A DNA stretch of 64,000 bases from Undaria pinnatifida (taxonomy: Eukaryota > Sar > Phaeophyceae > Laminariales > Alariaceae). Under the pieces are notes generated by a model. That model made no database searches. It saw only the letters and a program-made list of their open reading frames with translations, and was not told where the DNA came from. This document shows positions 45,101-57,200 of this stretch, piece after piece (position 1 is the stretch's first letter; the number at the start of each line of letters is the position of its first letter). Location: positions 10,104,785 to 10,168,784 of the forward strand of contig JABAKD010000009.1 of the NCBI GenBank assembly GCA_012845835.1. Reading direction: 5' to 3'. A program made the translations under genes and the position numbers.

Positions 45101-46996
45101 TCTTATTGTTCTTGTTGTCTTTCGCCTTTTCGCCCGCGTAGAGCACAAATAGTTGCGCTGATCCCGGTTCCCCTGTTTTATCCTTCCTCCGCTTGTTTTC
45201 GCATGCTGGCGTTCGCTAGGCACGTGTGGCGTTAATCTGCTGCATGTGTACAATACTTGCGCGATGTTATGATTGACCTCATCCCTTTCTCGACTCCACT
45301 CCCACCCGTTCTCTCGCTGTCCCGCGGTTCCGTCTCCGTGTGCCCTTCAGGATGCCCCGCCCCCCCTGCCGCCTCCTCATCTTCTCAACGCCAAGGCAGC
45401 GACAGAAACAATAGCTACACACGAACCTGTCCGTTGTAGGCTCCGGCCCGACCCTCTGCCCCGGGAAATCTTTCTTCAGCAGGGAGCGGATGAAGCTCGT
45501 CTTTCCGACGCTGTACTGTCCAACGATGAGCACCATTGGCTTGGCCTCGAAGTCTGCAGGGTTCATGGGTGGCGAGTGGAAGTGCGCGTAGCGGCTCGAC
45601 TCCTCCAGGGGCAGTATCTGCCCGGCAAAATATTAGAAGCGACCGAAGGAGATTGGGGGAAAGAGTGGGCGTGGGCAACGGCCTTGATGTTTCTTTGTTA
45701 CATTCGTCGACCACCACCACCACAACCACAACCACAACCACAACAACAACCACCACAATCATCACAACGACAACAACCATCACAACAACAACAACAACAA
45801 CAGTGATTGCGAGCCCAATCGTACTTTCTTCGGGATTGCTCTCATCGCTCGGCGTTTGTACCGTTCTTTAGCGACGCACCGAGTCGCAAACTCGGGCCTA
45901 AACATAATCGCGCACATGCGCGCAGCCGTATCACACGGCGACGCTACTCTGCGATTACTTCCAGAGACACTAGTCGTTCTATGAGACCCCCTGGAAGCTT
46001 GAGAGGAGGATACGCACTCTCTTCTCTCTTCCCTGTCGCACTTGGCGCCAAATGCTACAAATATATATAATATATATATACATGCGCTAGGTACATCGTA
46101 CGATACGCAGCCGCGACCGCCAGGGCTGTGCGTTGGTTGCCTGTTCTAATAGTGTATTACAGTGTGGTACAGTTTGTTACGTGCGGATCTCTTGCGCGTT
46201 GTATCCGACTCGTGCGTTTGTGGCGCGCACATGCGTTTTGGCATCGAGAAGATATTATTAATAGATTTTATTAATAAAGTCCATTGGTCAGTTTACTTCG
46301 ACACCCAACTAATACTATCCTTAGTGTTTTACGGGGGGAACATACAGTACAGTAGTGTAATCAGGACCAAATAGGGTAAGAAAAAAAGAGAATGTACAGG
46401 TTATAGTGCATGCGGTGGGTTCTGATTGCTATGGCCCTAGCTAATAATAAACTATAGCTATAGCCGTCAAGTCCAACCAACCCAAAGCTCTACCAGAAAC
46501 CGCACTGTTTCCTCGAAAATAGCAGAGCTTTTCAAGGGTGGGGTCACTTCTAGCGCCTTGGGTCGGGTCGAGTACGGATGATCCGCCCTGGCCCGTGCCA
46601 CTTAGGAAACCTCCTGATCCGACGCAACCCTATCTGTGAGATGCCGAACGCTTCCTGATCCGACCCGACCCGACCCGACCCGACCCGCCCCGACCCACGA
46701 CATTTAAAAAAACTCTCTACCCGACCGCGGATGGCGTCATGACGCATGAAAAGCCCTGGAAACTATAGTTTTTCGAACAAAGAAAAACTCGAAAAAAGAC
46801 GAAAAAAAAAAAACGCGTACTGTACCTTCTTTCGGTAGAGCTTCTTGAGCCCGTCGAAGATCACCTCCTTGTCGGTGTTGGACAGCAAAGCCCGGGCGAT
46901 TTCTGCCTCCTGCGCGTCCACCCCCGCCGCCCCCTCCCCTCGCCCTTCGCCTGCCGCACCCTGGCGGTACTGGCTCAGCTTCACCTTTGACCACAT
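39110..46996 (-). CDS. EHD: EHD-family dynamin-like ATPase lacking a C-terminal EH domain, 429 aa
   Basis: A membrane-tubulating ATPase of the Eps15-homology-domain (EHD/RME-1) family, which acts in endocytic recycling. Ten exons join in phase: 46826-46996, 45427-45617, 44893-44986, 43912-43996, 43660-43735, 43300-43401, 42602-42773, 41936-42103, 40072-40152, 39110-39259 (TAG). The start is ATG at 46994-46996 (MWSKVKLSQY). P-loop GQYSVGKT is at residues 90-97, switch DTPG at 178-181, then GVLSGEKQRIGR, FDAHKLDISDELK, the NKAD motif at 244-247 and the family block TQQLMRVYGALMWSLGKV. The helical region follows (LLPENAVVRRINELVKRARS; VKVHAYIIHYLRKQMPYMMG) and the protein ends MEKAAKPAKR. Animal EHDs have about 110 further residues with an EH domain after this point, and plant EHDs have an N-terminal EH domain; neither is seen here. 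An unrecognised upstream exon could add an N-terminal one. The donor at 45426 (GTTCGT) is atypical but needed for frame. Confidence 0.93.
39500..39950 (+). repeat. Dispersed repeat, family 3 (copy in EHD intron 9)
   Basis: It contains, in order, CCAGCTGTGACATCGAAGAT, TTTTGTCGAAACTCATC, GATACTCCGATCGCGCGTAT, GGTCGGCGACTCCCCTTG, CAGCTGTGGAAGCACATGCA and CGGTGAGGGGAGGGTGGAGT, as in the 19.4-kb copy. It lies between the last two EHD exons. Confidence 0.7.
40285..40530 (+). repeat. Degenerate tandem array, about five units of 50-60 bp
   Basis: The motif TTTACCCAGTACGTGAAAAT followed by GTGGCATG recurs with changes at about 40287, 40348, 40392, 40448 and 40497. It lies in EHD intron 8, just upstream (gene sense) of the 27-codon exon at 40072-40152. 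Confidence 0.65.
45705..45802 (+). repeat. (CAA/CCA)n array in EHD intron 1
   Basis: About 95 bp of ACC/ACA/ACT triplets with CAACAA runs, 90 bases upstream of the acceptor of the P-loop exon (minus strand). Confidence 0.85.
46556..46695 (+). repeat. GACCCG-rich repeat in EHD intron 1
   Basis: TTGGGTCGGGTCGAGTACGG, GATCCGCCCTGGCCCG, two copies of TCCTGATCCGACSCRACCC and a six-unit CGACC run. A similarly built block lies at 59965-60110 in the pyruvate kinase gene (GGGTCGGGCCGGGTC, CTCCTGACCCGCCCAGCC), suggesting a shared repeat family. Confidence 0.55.
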
Positions 46997-48175
46997 CAAA
47001 CAACAAGATACGTATGTAGGCAGGCGTGGAAGGCAGGCAGGCATGCAGACAGACGGGTAGGCAGGCGCGGGGTGGGGTGGGATGTTGTGGGGTGGGGGTG
47101 AGGGTGGGGTGGAAAGGCGGAGTCGGATGTGATCCTTACATGGACAAACCAAAGCCCAGGGGACGAGCACCGTGTGTCATCGCGGCTCTACAGCGCCACA
47201 TGCAATCAATCTCTGCAAGAAAACAACCCCCCCCCCCCCCCGACGCCGTTGTTGGCAACACTCGTACTATTACTATTTGCACAGCTCTGACATATTCCTG
47301 AGAGTCAGGGGGGCGAGCTTTTTCGTCTGCGTCCTACCTCCCATTGACGCCATATTTGCACGCAATCTGTCTACTGTTGCCGCATGACGCGGCTGATTCT
47401 TTTCAGACCACCTCTGGCTTCGATTCCCCCCCCCCTCCCCTGCCCCCCCCCTGCCCCCACCCCGCGCGCGAATCAAGCAACCATGGCCTTGGCGGGCAGC
47501 ACGCGAAAGCATCGGTTTGCATTGATCGGAAATCCTACTGATACATACCTGGTACATTTTGGACCCCCGCGCAATTGATGTCATGCTACCAAAAAAAAAG
47601 AAAAACCCATGGCATCTTAGCCCTTTGGTCTGTGCGACGTATCTGGTTCTTCCGCACTACAAGGTGTAGCTCTCTCGTACGGCGCTCTGCGTTCAACGTG
47701 CCCATCTACTTTATACACGAACGACGTGTTGCATTCAGCACGTATCAGGGACCAGGTACCGGTATTTGGTTCGAGATAGCGCCTATCAGGTAGGTTTCAA
47801 TATTTCGAAGTACAGCAGTACGCGCTCGTCGGCTGCTGCTGTGTGCGAAAATCTACTGAATAACTGGTCGAAAACGTTAACTCATTTGGCAAGCTCCAAG
47901 CGCGAGAACAACCGACCCTATTGCTGTGATCGCCCGTGCCTTACGGTATTGCACAACCCTTGTTTACACTACTGTAGTACCGGTGGAGGATACCGTAGAT
48001 CAGTGACTCCCCTTGATCCTATGATTTTATATACGTATGATCCCCCTGGGATCTTTATGGGATATCATGCGCACACTTGATTCCAGGCCGACCTATTTCC
48101 AGCGCCTTTTTAACCGCGTCAACATTTTTGGGGATAAACTACTTGGAATTAACGTCGAATACCTGTTCAGGTCTA
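46997..48175. other. Region upstream of EHD; no gene seen
   Basis: It should hold the EHD promoter and leader and the 3' end of the membrane-protein gene. It contains a GCAGGCAGGCATGCAGACAG run (about 47029-47065), a GGGGTGGGGTGGGATG-like stretch and C-runs around 47228-47241 and 47428-47463. No further exon, including one for an N-terminal EH domain, was recognised. Confidence 0.4.
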
Positions 48176-48407
48176 TCAAGGGCAACACACCTCGGGCGTG
48201 ATAGCTCCGGCAGAAGCGGCTGAAGGCGGCTCCCACCTCCCGCCCGCGCCCCCGCCTCCCCCCGTGGCCACTCCCCCCGCTCCTGCGCCCTCTCCAGCCC
48301 CGCCCATATTTCTAACGCCTGACCCCGGCTGTTGAAACCCCCCGCCGTGCCCGATGTTTCCGTTACTGTTACCGTTTTCATACGATCCGCCGTAAATTTG
48401 ATTCTGC

Positions 48408-48443
<36 letters not shown>

Positions 48444-49303
48444 GGAGGTGACAGCGAGCCTTGGTACTCCCAGAGAGAAGGCTCCTGCTGCTGGTGATAT
48501 TGTGGTGGTGGTGGTTGCTGCTGCTGTTGATGTTGATGTTGCCGTTGTTGCGAGCTCGTAGTAGCGGCAGCCCCCTGCCCCCCCCGCCCCCGTCCGTTCA
48601 TCGTCATCAGCCGCTCGTTCATCTGCTGCCGCGTTTCCTCCCCACCTCCACCCTGGTCTACTCCCCCGCCTTGACCCTGTTGGGCAAAACTCTCCTGGCC
48701 AACTGCCCCCGCCCCCGCCCCCACCCCATGCCCATTTGCCCCGTGCTGGCTCATCGCCCCGGGCCATTGACCTCGTCCTCTCGGCGGTTCGTCGTCTTCG
48801 CGAGCAGCGCTTTGTCCCGGAGTACCTTGTGAATCTACTCCCCAAACATCCCCTGCTTCGCCACCGCCTGTGGATAAGCTACCGCTCCCTGCCGGCGGCG
48901 CCACGGGGTCTAGAGGTGGTTTTGGTCCAGGAGGGGGAGGGGTGTAGCCAGTCCATCGATCTTCCTTCCTGCTGCCAGCGTGAGAGAGGGAAGCGGGAGG
49001 TGGGGGGGGGGGGGGAGGGTTGCCCGATCCCGAGGCGGCAACAGCGCCGACGAGCACCACCCCAAGGGTGAGCGCTGCCACGAGGTAGCATGGTCGTGGG
49101 CGGGGGCGACAACGACGGAGGCAGCGACTGCTGTTGCGGCTGGCGCTAGTGCTGGTGCTTCGGCTGGTGGTGGTGCCAATCGTGCTGGTGCTGGTGTTGT
49201 TCCTGCTATTCCTGCTGCCGCTGAAGCAACGGCCTGCGCAGTGGTCGGTGCTGCTGTACACGTGTTCATGGGCACCTAGCCTTGTGCCCTCCGGACGCTG
49301 CAT
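48176..49303 (-). CDS. Single-pass membrane protein with Q/G/P-rich low-complexity tail, 375 aa
   Basis: One uninterrupted frame from ATG (49301-49303, MQRPEGTRLGAHEHVYSS) to TGA. An in-frame stop lies upstream of the first ATG. The Ser/Thr/Arg-rich N-terminal part ends in a basic cluster (RCLRRCRPRPRP) followed by one hydrophobic segment at about residues 72-91 (YLVAALTLGVVLVGAVAASG). By the positive-inside rule the N-terminus faces the cytosol and the rest faces outside or the lumen. The remaining 285 residues are low complexity: Pro-rich, then Gly/Gln-rich with a poly-Gln run encoded by CAG/CAA, then Gly/Ala. No catalytic domain was recognised. A GTGTGT donor-like string just before the stop (CCCGAG|GTGTGT) leaves open a further 3' exon. 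It could be a cell-wall or scaffold protein; that is a guess. Confidence 0.55.
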
Positions 49304-49888
49304 TTGAATAATTTCCTTCCCCGAACCACTACTGCTTGAGCTCAAGCACCCCCTGAAAAGCTGGCTGCCGTATTCTCTTAATCACGAGTAAGAGCAGGCA
49401 CAAAGCCTGGTACTCTATGCCGTGTCAAGTAGCATAGAGTCGGAGTCGGTCGTGTTGTCGTCGTTGTCGTGTTTCGTCGAAAGCGGCTTTACAAGTGAGC
49501 TTTAGGCGTGTTTTTACAGGAGTTCGGGGAGATTGTTCAATTCCTGGATCTTGAAGATCTCGCCAACCGGGCGAGCTTGCGGTCAAGATTACTCGCCCGA
49601 CATGCAGTGCTGCTCGCGAGTGCAATAATCGGCTCGTTGTGGCGCCCAAAGCAGCTAACTGCGGATGACACGTTACACAAGATTTTACCGAGGGTTCTTG
49701 TTCTATCATGTCGTTCGGATTTGCTTGCGTCGTGATATCAGCTGTGCACCATACATACCCTGAGATACATCAACAGGGATATACTGATACCTCGTAGATA
49801 CAGCAGATTAGACTATATCATTATACCATGAGAAAAGGCTCAGAGGCTGGGCAGTAGTTCATCCTCGTTACAATAGAACAGAGGTGCA

Positions 49889-49891
49889 GAG

Positions 49892-49923
<32 letters not shown>

Positions 49924-49925
49924 GC
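49889..49925 (+). repeat. (GTT)12 microsatellite
   Basis: A perfect GTT array of about 36 bp in the gene-poor region. Confidence 0.95.
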
Positions 49926-50280
49926 TCTCACATTAACTCGCATACATGACACAATCAAGTCCGTGGTCACAGGACAGGTTCCAGTCGCTCTGGAGTGGAA
50001 GAACACGTAGTACTGGTACTCGTACGTAATAATAAGTTGCGCAGACTCGCCAGCAGGGTAGTGTAGCGAGGTAAGGCCAGCTGCATACACATCGCTACGA
50101 ACAGAAACCAACGAGAGAATATGCAGTACACTCCACCAACCATGCTGCGCATGCATGCACATGGATGGGTCGGATGGCAAACAAAACAATAAATACCAGG
50201 GGGACTTCGCCAAGGCGGGCGGTCGCCGCTGCGGGTTGCCGCCCGCCTTGGCTCCGGGCATCCCCGAAATTTTCATCTGT

Positions 50281-51650
50281 CAATGATGCATAACATAGCC
50301 CCTACATTTATGCGTAATACGCGCGATCGAAGGATCACACACAAGCTCGCAAAGATGAGTTTCGACCAAATCTTCGATCTCACAGCTGGAGTATTTTATA
50401 TTATGTGACCTAAACGTCTTGAAAACCCTCCCCCCCCCCCCACCCCCCGGTTTTTTTTTTTTCCCCCCTCCCTCTTCCTCAAACGCCCCACCTAACATCG
50501 AAATCTGCCAGAGTAATGAACACTTCCACGCACTTGTTATCACCTCATTATCGTTCTAGAGCCATCCATGCCGCTGCTGCGATCCCCCCCCCCCCCCCCC
50601 CCCCAACGCCCCCTCCTTCCCCACCACCCGAAATATCGCCTAGACCTAGCACCACGCGTATAGCAAACCCCTACATCTATGCGACATGATTTTTTCGCCC
50701 CCCCCCTCTCCCCCCTGCCTAACGTTCTTCAAAACTCCGCCCTCCCCTCACCGGTTATTCGACTTACAGCACTTGATAAACTGATGTATTTCATTCCACA
50801 GCTGTCAGATTTTGTCCCCCTCAAAAACGGCTTTTATAGTTTCCGCGCACAGACTGACAACATCACCCTGTTGACCCTGATAGCTATACTGTAGTCGCAA
50901 GGGTGGAGTAGACGGCCTATATCCTTAATGAGGACACACAACCCGTAACACGCGCGATCGGAGTATCACACACAAGCTTGCAAAAAAGATGAGTTTCGAC
51001 CAAATCTTCCATCTCACAGCTGGAGTATTTTATATTATGTGACCTAAACCTCTTGAAAAACCTTCCCTCCCCCCCCCGGATTTTTTTTGTTCCCGCTCCC
51101 TCTTCCTGAAGCACACCACCTAACATCGAAATCTGCCAGAGTAATGAGCACTTCCACGCACTTGTTATCACCTCATTATCTTTCTAGAGCCATCCATGCC
51201 GCTGCTGCAATCCCCCCCCCCCCAACGCCCCCTCCTTCCCCACCACCCGAAATGTCGCCTAGACCTAGCACCACGCGTATAGCAAACCCCTACATCTATG
51301 CGATATTATTTTTCAACCCGCCGCTTTCCCCCCCCCCCACATCCTTCAAAACTCCGCCCTCCCCTCACCGGTTATTCGACTTACAGGATTCACTTGATAA
51401 ACTGATTAATTTCCTTCCACAGCTGTCAGATTTTGTCTCCCTCAAAAACGGGTTTAATAGTTCCCCGCGCACAGACTGACTAACATCACCCTGTTGACCT
51501 TGATAACTACAATGTAGTTGCAAGGGGAGTCGCCGACCCATACTTTAATGAGGACACACAACCCGTAACACGCGCGATCGGAGTATCACACAGCTTGCAA
51601 AGATGAGTTTTGACAAAATCGTCGATCTCACAGCTGGACTGTATTTTGGT
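50281..51650 (-). repeat. Family 3 repeat in tandem: two full units of 620-630 bp plus a partial
   Basis: The landmark GCGCGATCG(GA)AGTATCACAC recurs at about 50321, 50952 and 51572, giving periods near 631 and 620. Each unit, in inverse orientation to the copies at 19.4 and 39.5 kb, contains GATGAGTTTCGACCAAATCT, CTCACAGCTGGAGTATTTTA, CACCTAACATCGAAATCTGC, GAGCCATCCATGCCGCTGCT, AAAACTCCGCCCTCCCCTCA, CAGCTGTCAGATTTTGTC and a ACATCACCCTGTTGACC box. Units differ mainly in C-run lengths. No convincing protein is encoded. Confidence 0.85.
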
Positions 51651-54202
51651 ATTTTTATAATACTACGAGTATCACAGGCAAATCGAGGTTGTACATACAT
51701 GCGGCAGCACTGCTATTGTCTTCACATTAAACGTTCTTGCTACCCAACGAAATCTTCAGTACACCCAGTGCTCGTGCTGATTCTTCATGTATATCCTAGA
51801 GAGATACAAATTCTGTGGTCAGACAACAGAGTAAACCAAACAGTCGCAATGCGTCAAGGTAAAGCAAGTGAAATGCTAGCGTACCGGGTACAACAACACT
51901 CAACAAAAAAACTAGCCAGACACCATAACAAGAAAGAAAAAGAGGGAAAAAAAAAACGAAAGGAAAAAATATGTTCAAAACGAAACGAACGACAGGTGTT
52001 CTGAGGAATGTCATGCAAGAAAATCAGAAGGGAAAAGCTGCAAGATGGAACCTTTTGTATAGATCTATCCATACCAGGTATGCATGGGGTACGTATGTAT
52101 GTTACAAATAATTGGCGAAAAGCGGAGGTTGAGGGTGGAAACTGGAAACGATTACAGACAGGCTCCGGTCGCCTCATCGGCAACAGGCATACCTTCATTA
52201 CTAGACGGAGTATCAGCCACTCGCCTTCCCTTCCGAAAGAGAGTACCAAAAAAGCAACTAGTACCCGAGCTCGTGCAACATAAGATGTTCAACGTTCGTG
52301 TGTAGCGTCCATCGTCACCCTATTCATACATACAACTGTAGAAGAGAGGGTCGGAGATACCTATCGTAGACCTCGTAACACACATGCACGAAAGGACACG
52401 TCGCCGGCCAGGCAACATGAGATCTCGGGTCGCGAGCTGTCTACCCATCATTGGCGGCATTGACCCGTTCCCGGCAAAATAGCTGCGGGAGGTACGTCCC
52501 GTTGCAAGATCGTGGTGTGGGCTCCATTCTTCTTCACTATAGGCTTAGCATCTCTCCGTGCCTACGCATAACGCAGACCAAAGTTTCCGCTCGCGTCGGC
52601 CGTGAAAGACGATCGCCAAGGGAACCCCGCGCACCAAGGCCCTCCGCGACAACATCTCCGATACAGGATCGGCTCCGGGCATGGGCAGGGGTTGACACAA
52701 CACCCGAACCGAACTCAATTGATAAAATAAAAGCACCGGCGTATGATATCCTGTGTTCATATCATACGGGTTTGTGACCAACATTGCCAAAATCGCCAAG
52801 AAGCGACCGGCATGGCCAACTCGTTTCATCGCCAAATTCGCCGAAACGACCAAAATGGTCAACATGCTTCAATTGGCCAAAATGCCAAAAGGACCAGAAC
52901 GACTAAAAGAATGGCCAGCATGTTTCGAATAACCAAAATGGACAAAATGGAAGCACAGCACAAAAATGGGGAGGCGAGTCACTGGCTACCTATTAATATA
53001 TAGTCTATATATCTGTGCGGCTAACGAAAAATAAAAAAACAAAAGTTTTTCACGTTGTATTGAGGCGTTCAGAAGGGCGTTAACGATAACCCTCCCCTTC
53101 TGCGCCGGCCTAGCTAGCACACAGTCCTAACCTATTGGGATGCCGCACCAAAACCGTGGGCAAAACGGCTACGATTATTGGTAATAAAACTAATACACGC
53201 AGGTAGATAAAAGCCGCATCAACTAAAAATACGGGTTTTTCCTCGTGCGCCCCTGCCCTCCTCTTTTCCCCACGAGCTGTCAGATTATCAATCATTAGGC
53301 AAACCGCCGGCAAGCGAAGGTCACCGGAGTCGCCATCCGTTTTTGCTTTCTTTCTGTGCGTCAATCCAAGCGACCTCATGGCAACCTGGCGGCTTTTTCG
53401 CCGAAGAACGCATCACTGCTCAGTGGCGGACCTATGGACGAAAAAAGGCAAAAATCAAGGGGACAAAAATAAAAAAATACGTGGAATGGCACATCAAATT
53501 GAGAGTTGGTTCGTTCGCCGAGGGAGCGGCGCGTGACACGAAGGGGATACAGGGGGGGGGGGGGGGATACATAGGGAGGAGCTCCACGCCGTCTTGGCTT
53601 CCTGCGGTGGCATGCAGCGTGCTTTTCTCACCGCGCAGCGAAAAATATACACCAGCACGTATAGAAGAGGCATAAGCTTCCGGCGTTGGGGTCACCCCTT
53701 CCATTATCAAACACGAATAGCCGCCACATCAGTTGAACACTCGCAAACAAGAGCCTCGGAAGGGGAGGGTTACCCTTAAATACGCCAGCAACACGTCAGA
53801 ACGGTACCAAAAACGCGCCACCCATGCCTCCATGCTGCAACTCCACGCCGTCACACACACGCACATCAGCGACACCGAAACAGCACACGGCAGGCACTAG
53901 ATAAGAGCCTGGAGGCAGAGTCTACCCCGTACAGGTACACTCCAAAAACACACCTGACATCAAAATATTCACACGTTAATCGACTGAACCCTTATAAACT
54001 GCAAGCATGCTATGGGTTAAAAAAACTTGGTTTTAGTGTGTGGGATACTATCTGCAGCGGTGAGTGCTTCGCTGTCACGACTGCCTTTTCAAAAACAAGA
54101 TTGTCAGAAAAAAAAAAAAAAAAAAAAACATATCGGAACGTATCGACCGCACCCGACGCTGCAGCAGCAACGGCGCCAGCCACCCCACCGAGCATCACGC
54201 CC

Positions 54203-57200
54203 TCAATATACACAGCGAGCCGTCACCCTCCCTCTGCTCCCCCTCACCTTAAGAATCTTGAGCGCGAGATCCTTCGCCGGCGAGTCGTAGTCGCGGTAGG
54301 CCACGATGATCGTATCCCCAGGCTGGCAAAAGCCGGCGCACTTGGCCAAGTTCACGGCGTCGAGCGGCTGATTTCCCGGCGAGCTCGGCGGGTCGAGCAC
54401 CAAGGGGTGAAGCCCGCGGTGCAGAATGAGCTGCCGCCCCACCTTCTGGGTGGGACACGACGCCATCACCTGCGGGTACGCATGGGGGAGGTAGGGCACA
54501 AGGACACGTTAAGAGCGCGGTACACACTTTTCAAGGCCATTCGGTGGCTCAAGACTTTTCGGGGGATAAGACAACAGCTAAATCGACTTGTCACGAAAAA
54601 AGAAAATGGAGTCAGTATGGGATCCTTTCGCAGTACAGTCAGTACCAGTCCGACAATAATATAAGCTCGATATGAAAAACAAATACAAGCTTGACACGGA
54701 ATTGGAGGCCACGTGGTACTGCCGTCACAAACCAAAGACAAAATTGATATCGCATCCCCGTGCAGATACAGATCGAAGGATTTGAGACATTCATGAGTTG
54801 ATCTGGGGATGGGTGCTCACTCATCATCCCGTCCCTAAGATCTCGGCGCTTCGCACATTGTTCGAGCGTTCTTCCCATCGAGTTCATATTTACCGTCGCG
54901 CTGGTAGTAGGTAAGACCTTTGGTAGAGATAAACAAGACCACCTACATTGGCGTGTCATGATGGTCTGAAATAAAAATGCGTACACGCTGCAACCCTTAC
55001 ACACTGCAACAATTGTCTCACTCGATTTTATTAAATTAGGCCTTGTCTCACAAAAAACGTGGCTGCAATTCTAAACGACTGCGCAACAAACCCGAAACGT
55101 GCGCAAGCCACGAACAAACTCCTGGCAACATCCAGAGCGAGTAATACATTTTCAAAGAGTAATACATCCGTGATAAACGCCCGGACGGAGTATCACTCAC
55201 GCAACTTGCAAAGTTGAGCATCGACCCTTAAATTGATCGAAGTCACAGCTGACGTATTTGAAACAATCTTATAAAATAACTCCCCACGTCACCTCCCCCC
55301 CCCCCCCCACCTCCTCCCATCAACAAGAAGTAACCAATTCGTAGAAAAAGAGACAAAAGAGACAAGACAGGAGACAAAACGGGTCCAACAACAACTCAAC
55401 GAAAAGGCAACCACAACATCGTATCCCCGGTTTTCCTGACACCCAACGAATGTCAGTGTGCACCCGACCACGACAGCTGCGTGTGGTCGGCGTGAAAAAG
55501 ACGGCAGACAACAAAATCAACAGGCTGCAAAAAAAAAAATAAAGTTACTCGTATACAGCAGTACGTTCCTGAGGTAGCCCCTTGGACTGAATCCGGCACC
55601 GACACAGCTGCTGCGTTATAGCTGAACAACCCATTTGAATGTTACGCGTCGAAAGGTTTGCAGAGAGTCGCGGGGCATGCTTTCAGGCCGCACCCGTCGT
55701 TTCGCCATCAGGAGGGAAACAAAACGCGGGGAAAACACACGTGTTGTAAAATTCGTAAACCGTCACCACTGAGGGGAGCCGTAGTGCCAATATCGGCCAA
55801 ATTAGAGGCCATCCTGCCGCACTTCCGGTGTTGGCAGGTTCACCTGTACCAAGCGACGACACCGGCATTATAGCGGGCAGCCGGCACTACTCAACCGGCA
55901 CTATATAGGGACCTGTGCCGTGCTGCTGTACTACATACACACGACTTTCGGTGTGTGCTAAAAACTTGGTTACTATGCACACGCCGAAAATCGACAATCC
56001 CACAAACGGTGAGAGCGGGTCCGGAGGCTGAGAATAACACTAAAAAACAAAAACGAAAAAAAAAAGGTAGCGTAACACGCAAATGCTGGCACATTACGGT
56101 CGAGACGACTTCCAGCACGCATCCCTCTTGGGAGTGTTGATTTTATCTTGATTATAGAATGGCGACAAAACAAAGTACAAGCACGTTCACATCGCGGTGC
56201 GAGCATGCGGCACACGGATGTGCAAGCTGTGATGCGCGTGTCCTTACCGGTACTTGCATTGGAGTTGTGGCTGCAAAATCGTCGTCGTCAACCTACATTT
56301 TTCCAGTAGCCCGGGTCGCTTCGTGTGAAGAATGCTGCTATCGTCAGTTTCGCTCGTCAATTTTTCCCTATACTACAATCAAGATAAAGCAAGCCCCTGA
56401 AGAGTTTTACAACGGCGTACCTGGAAAAAAGCAACGTCCCTTCTAAACTATTAAATAATTGAAACCACAGTTTCACGCACTAAACACTTGAAACTAGGCT
56501 TGGGGGTCAATTTTCGCAGAATACGGCTACTTGAAATTAGACGGGGTTCAGTTTAGCAGTGTTCACGTCAAGAGCGCAGAGAGGGGTACGCGCCGCAAGC
56601 TTAAGAAGAAAAAAGGACAGAGAAAAGAAGAAAAAAAAAAAAGGAAGAAAGGCCTTACCGGCACGTTTGGCCTGAATTTGGCCACCAGTCGTGCGAGGTG
56701 TCCTTTCTTTGTAACCACAACAATGAGCTTCGCCTCTGTAGTCCACGACAGCCCAAGACGGCGTTTCGGCCCAAAAAAGACAAAGCCGACGGAGGATAAA
56801 GGGAGGGAGGGAGGGAGGGAGGGAAGGGAGAGCAGTCAGTCGAAAAGCACCGGGACCAGAAGGTGGAAAAAAAATGGTAATACTGGTATATTCCAGGTAT
56901 CAAGAGAGCAGTTAGCGGAGCCGGGAAAAAACGGGAAAATTCATATACCAACCACCAGCTATAGTATGCAAAAATTGGTGTGGGCAAAACAACGAACACG
57001 GCGATTGCAACCGTCGTGCTAAAACAACAAACTTTGGCCATGCACGCGATGGACGCAGTCGCACCAAGACCCTCCTTTTTCCCCGGGCCACAAAGGACGG
57101 GGATTAAAAATATACGCAAAAAGTATGTAACACATGGAAGAAACATACCGAGCGCCCAGATGTTGGAGGCGTCTCTACTAACAGTAGGAATGGGGTACAG

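Larger units (their letters stand above)
49304..54202. other. Long gene-poor stretch between the membrane-protein and pyruvate kinase genes
   Basis: Apart from the repeats listed separately (GTT array, tandem 620-630 bp units) and one isolated exon-like frame at 49517-49735, no coding signal was recognised in about 4.9 kb. Around 52780-52950 is a degenerate AT-rich repetition of GCCAAAATGG/CCAAAATGGTC-like words. A poly-A run sits at 54107-54127. The promoter of the membrane-protein gene and the 3' end of pyruvate kinase should lie at its edges. Confidence 0.4.
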
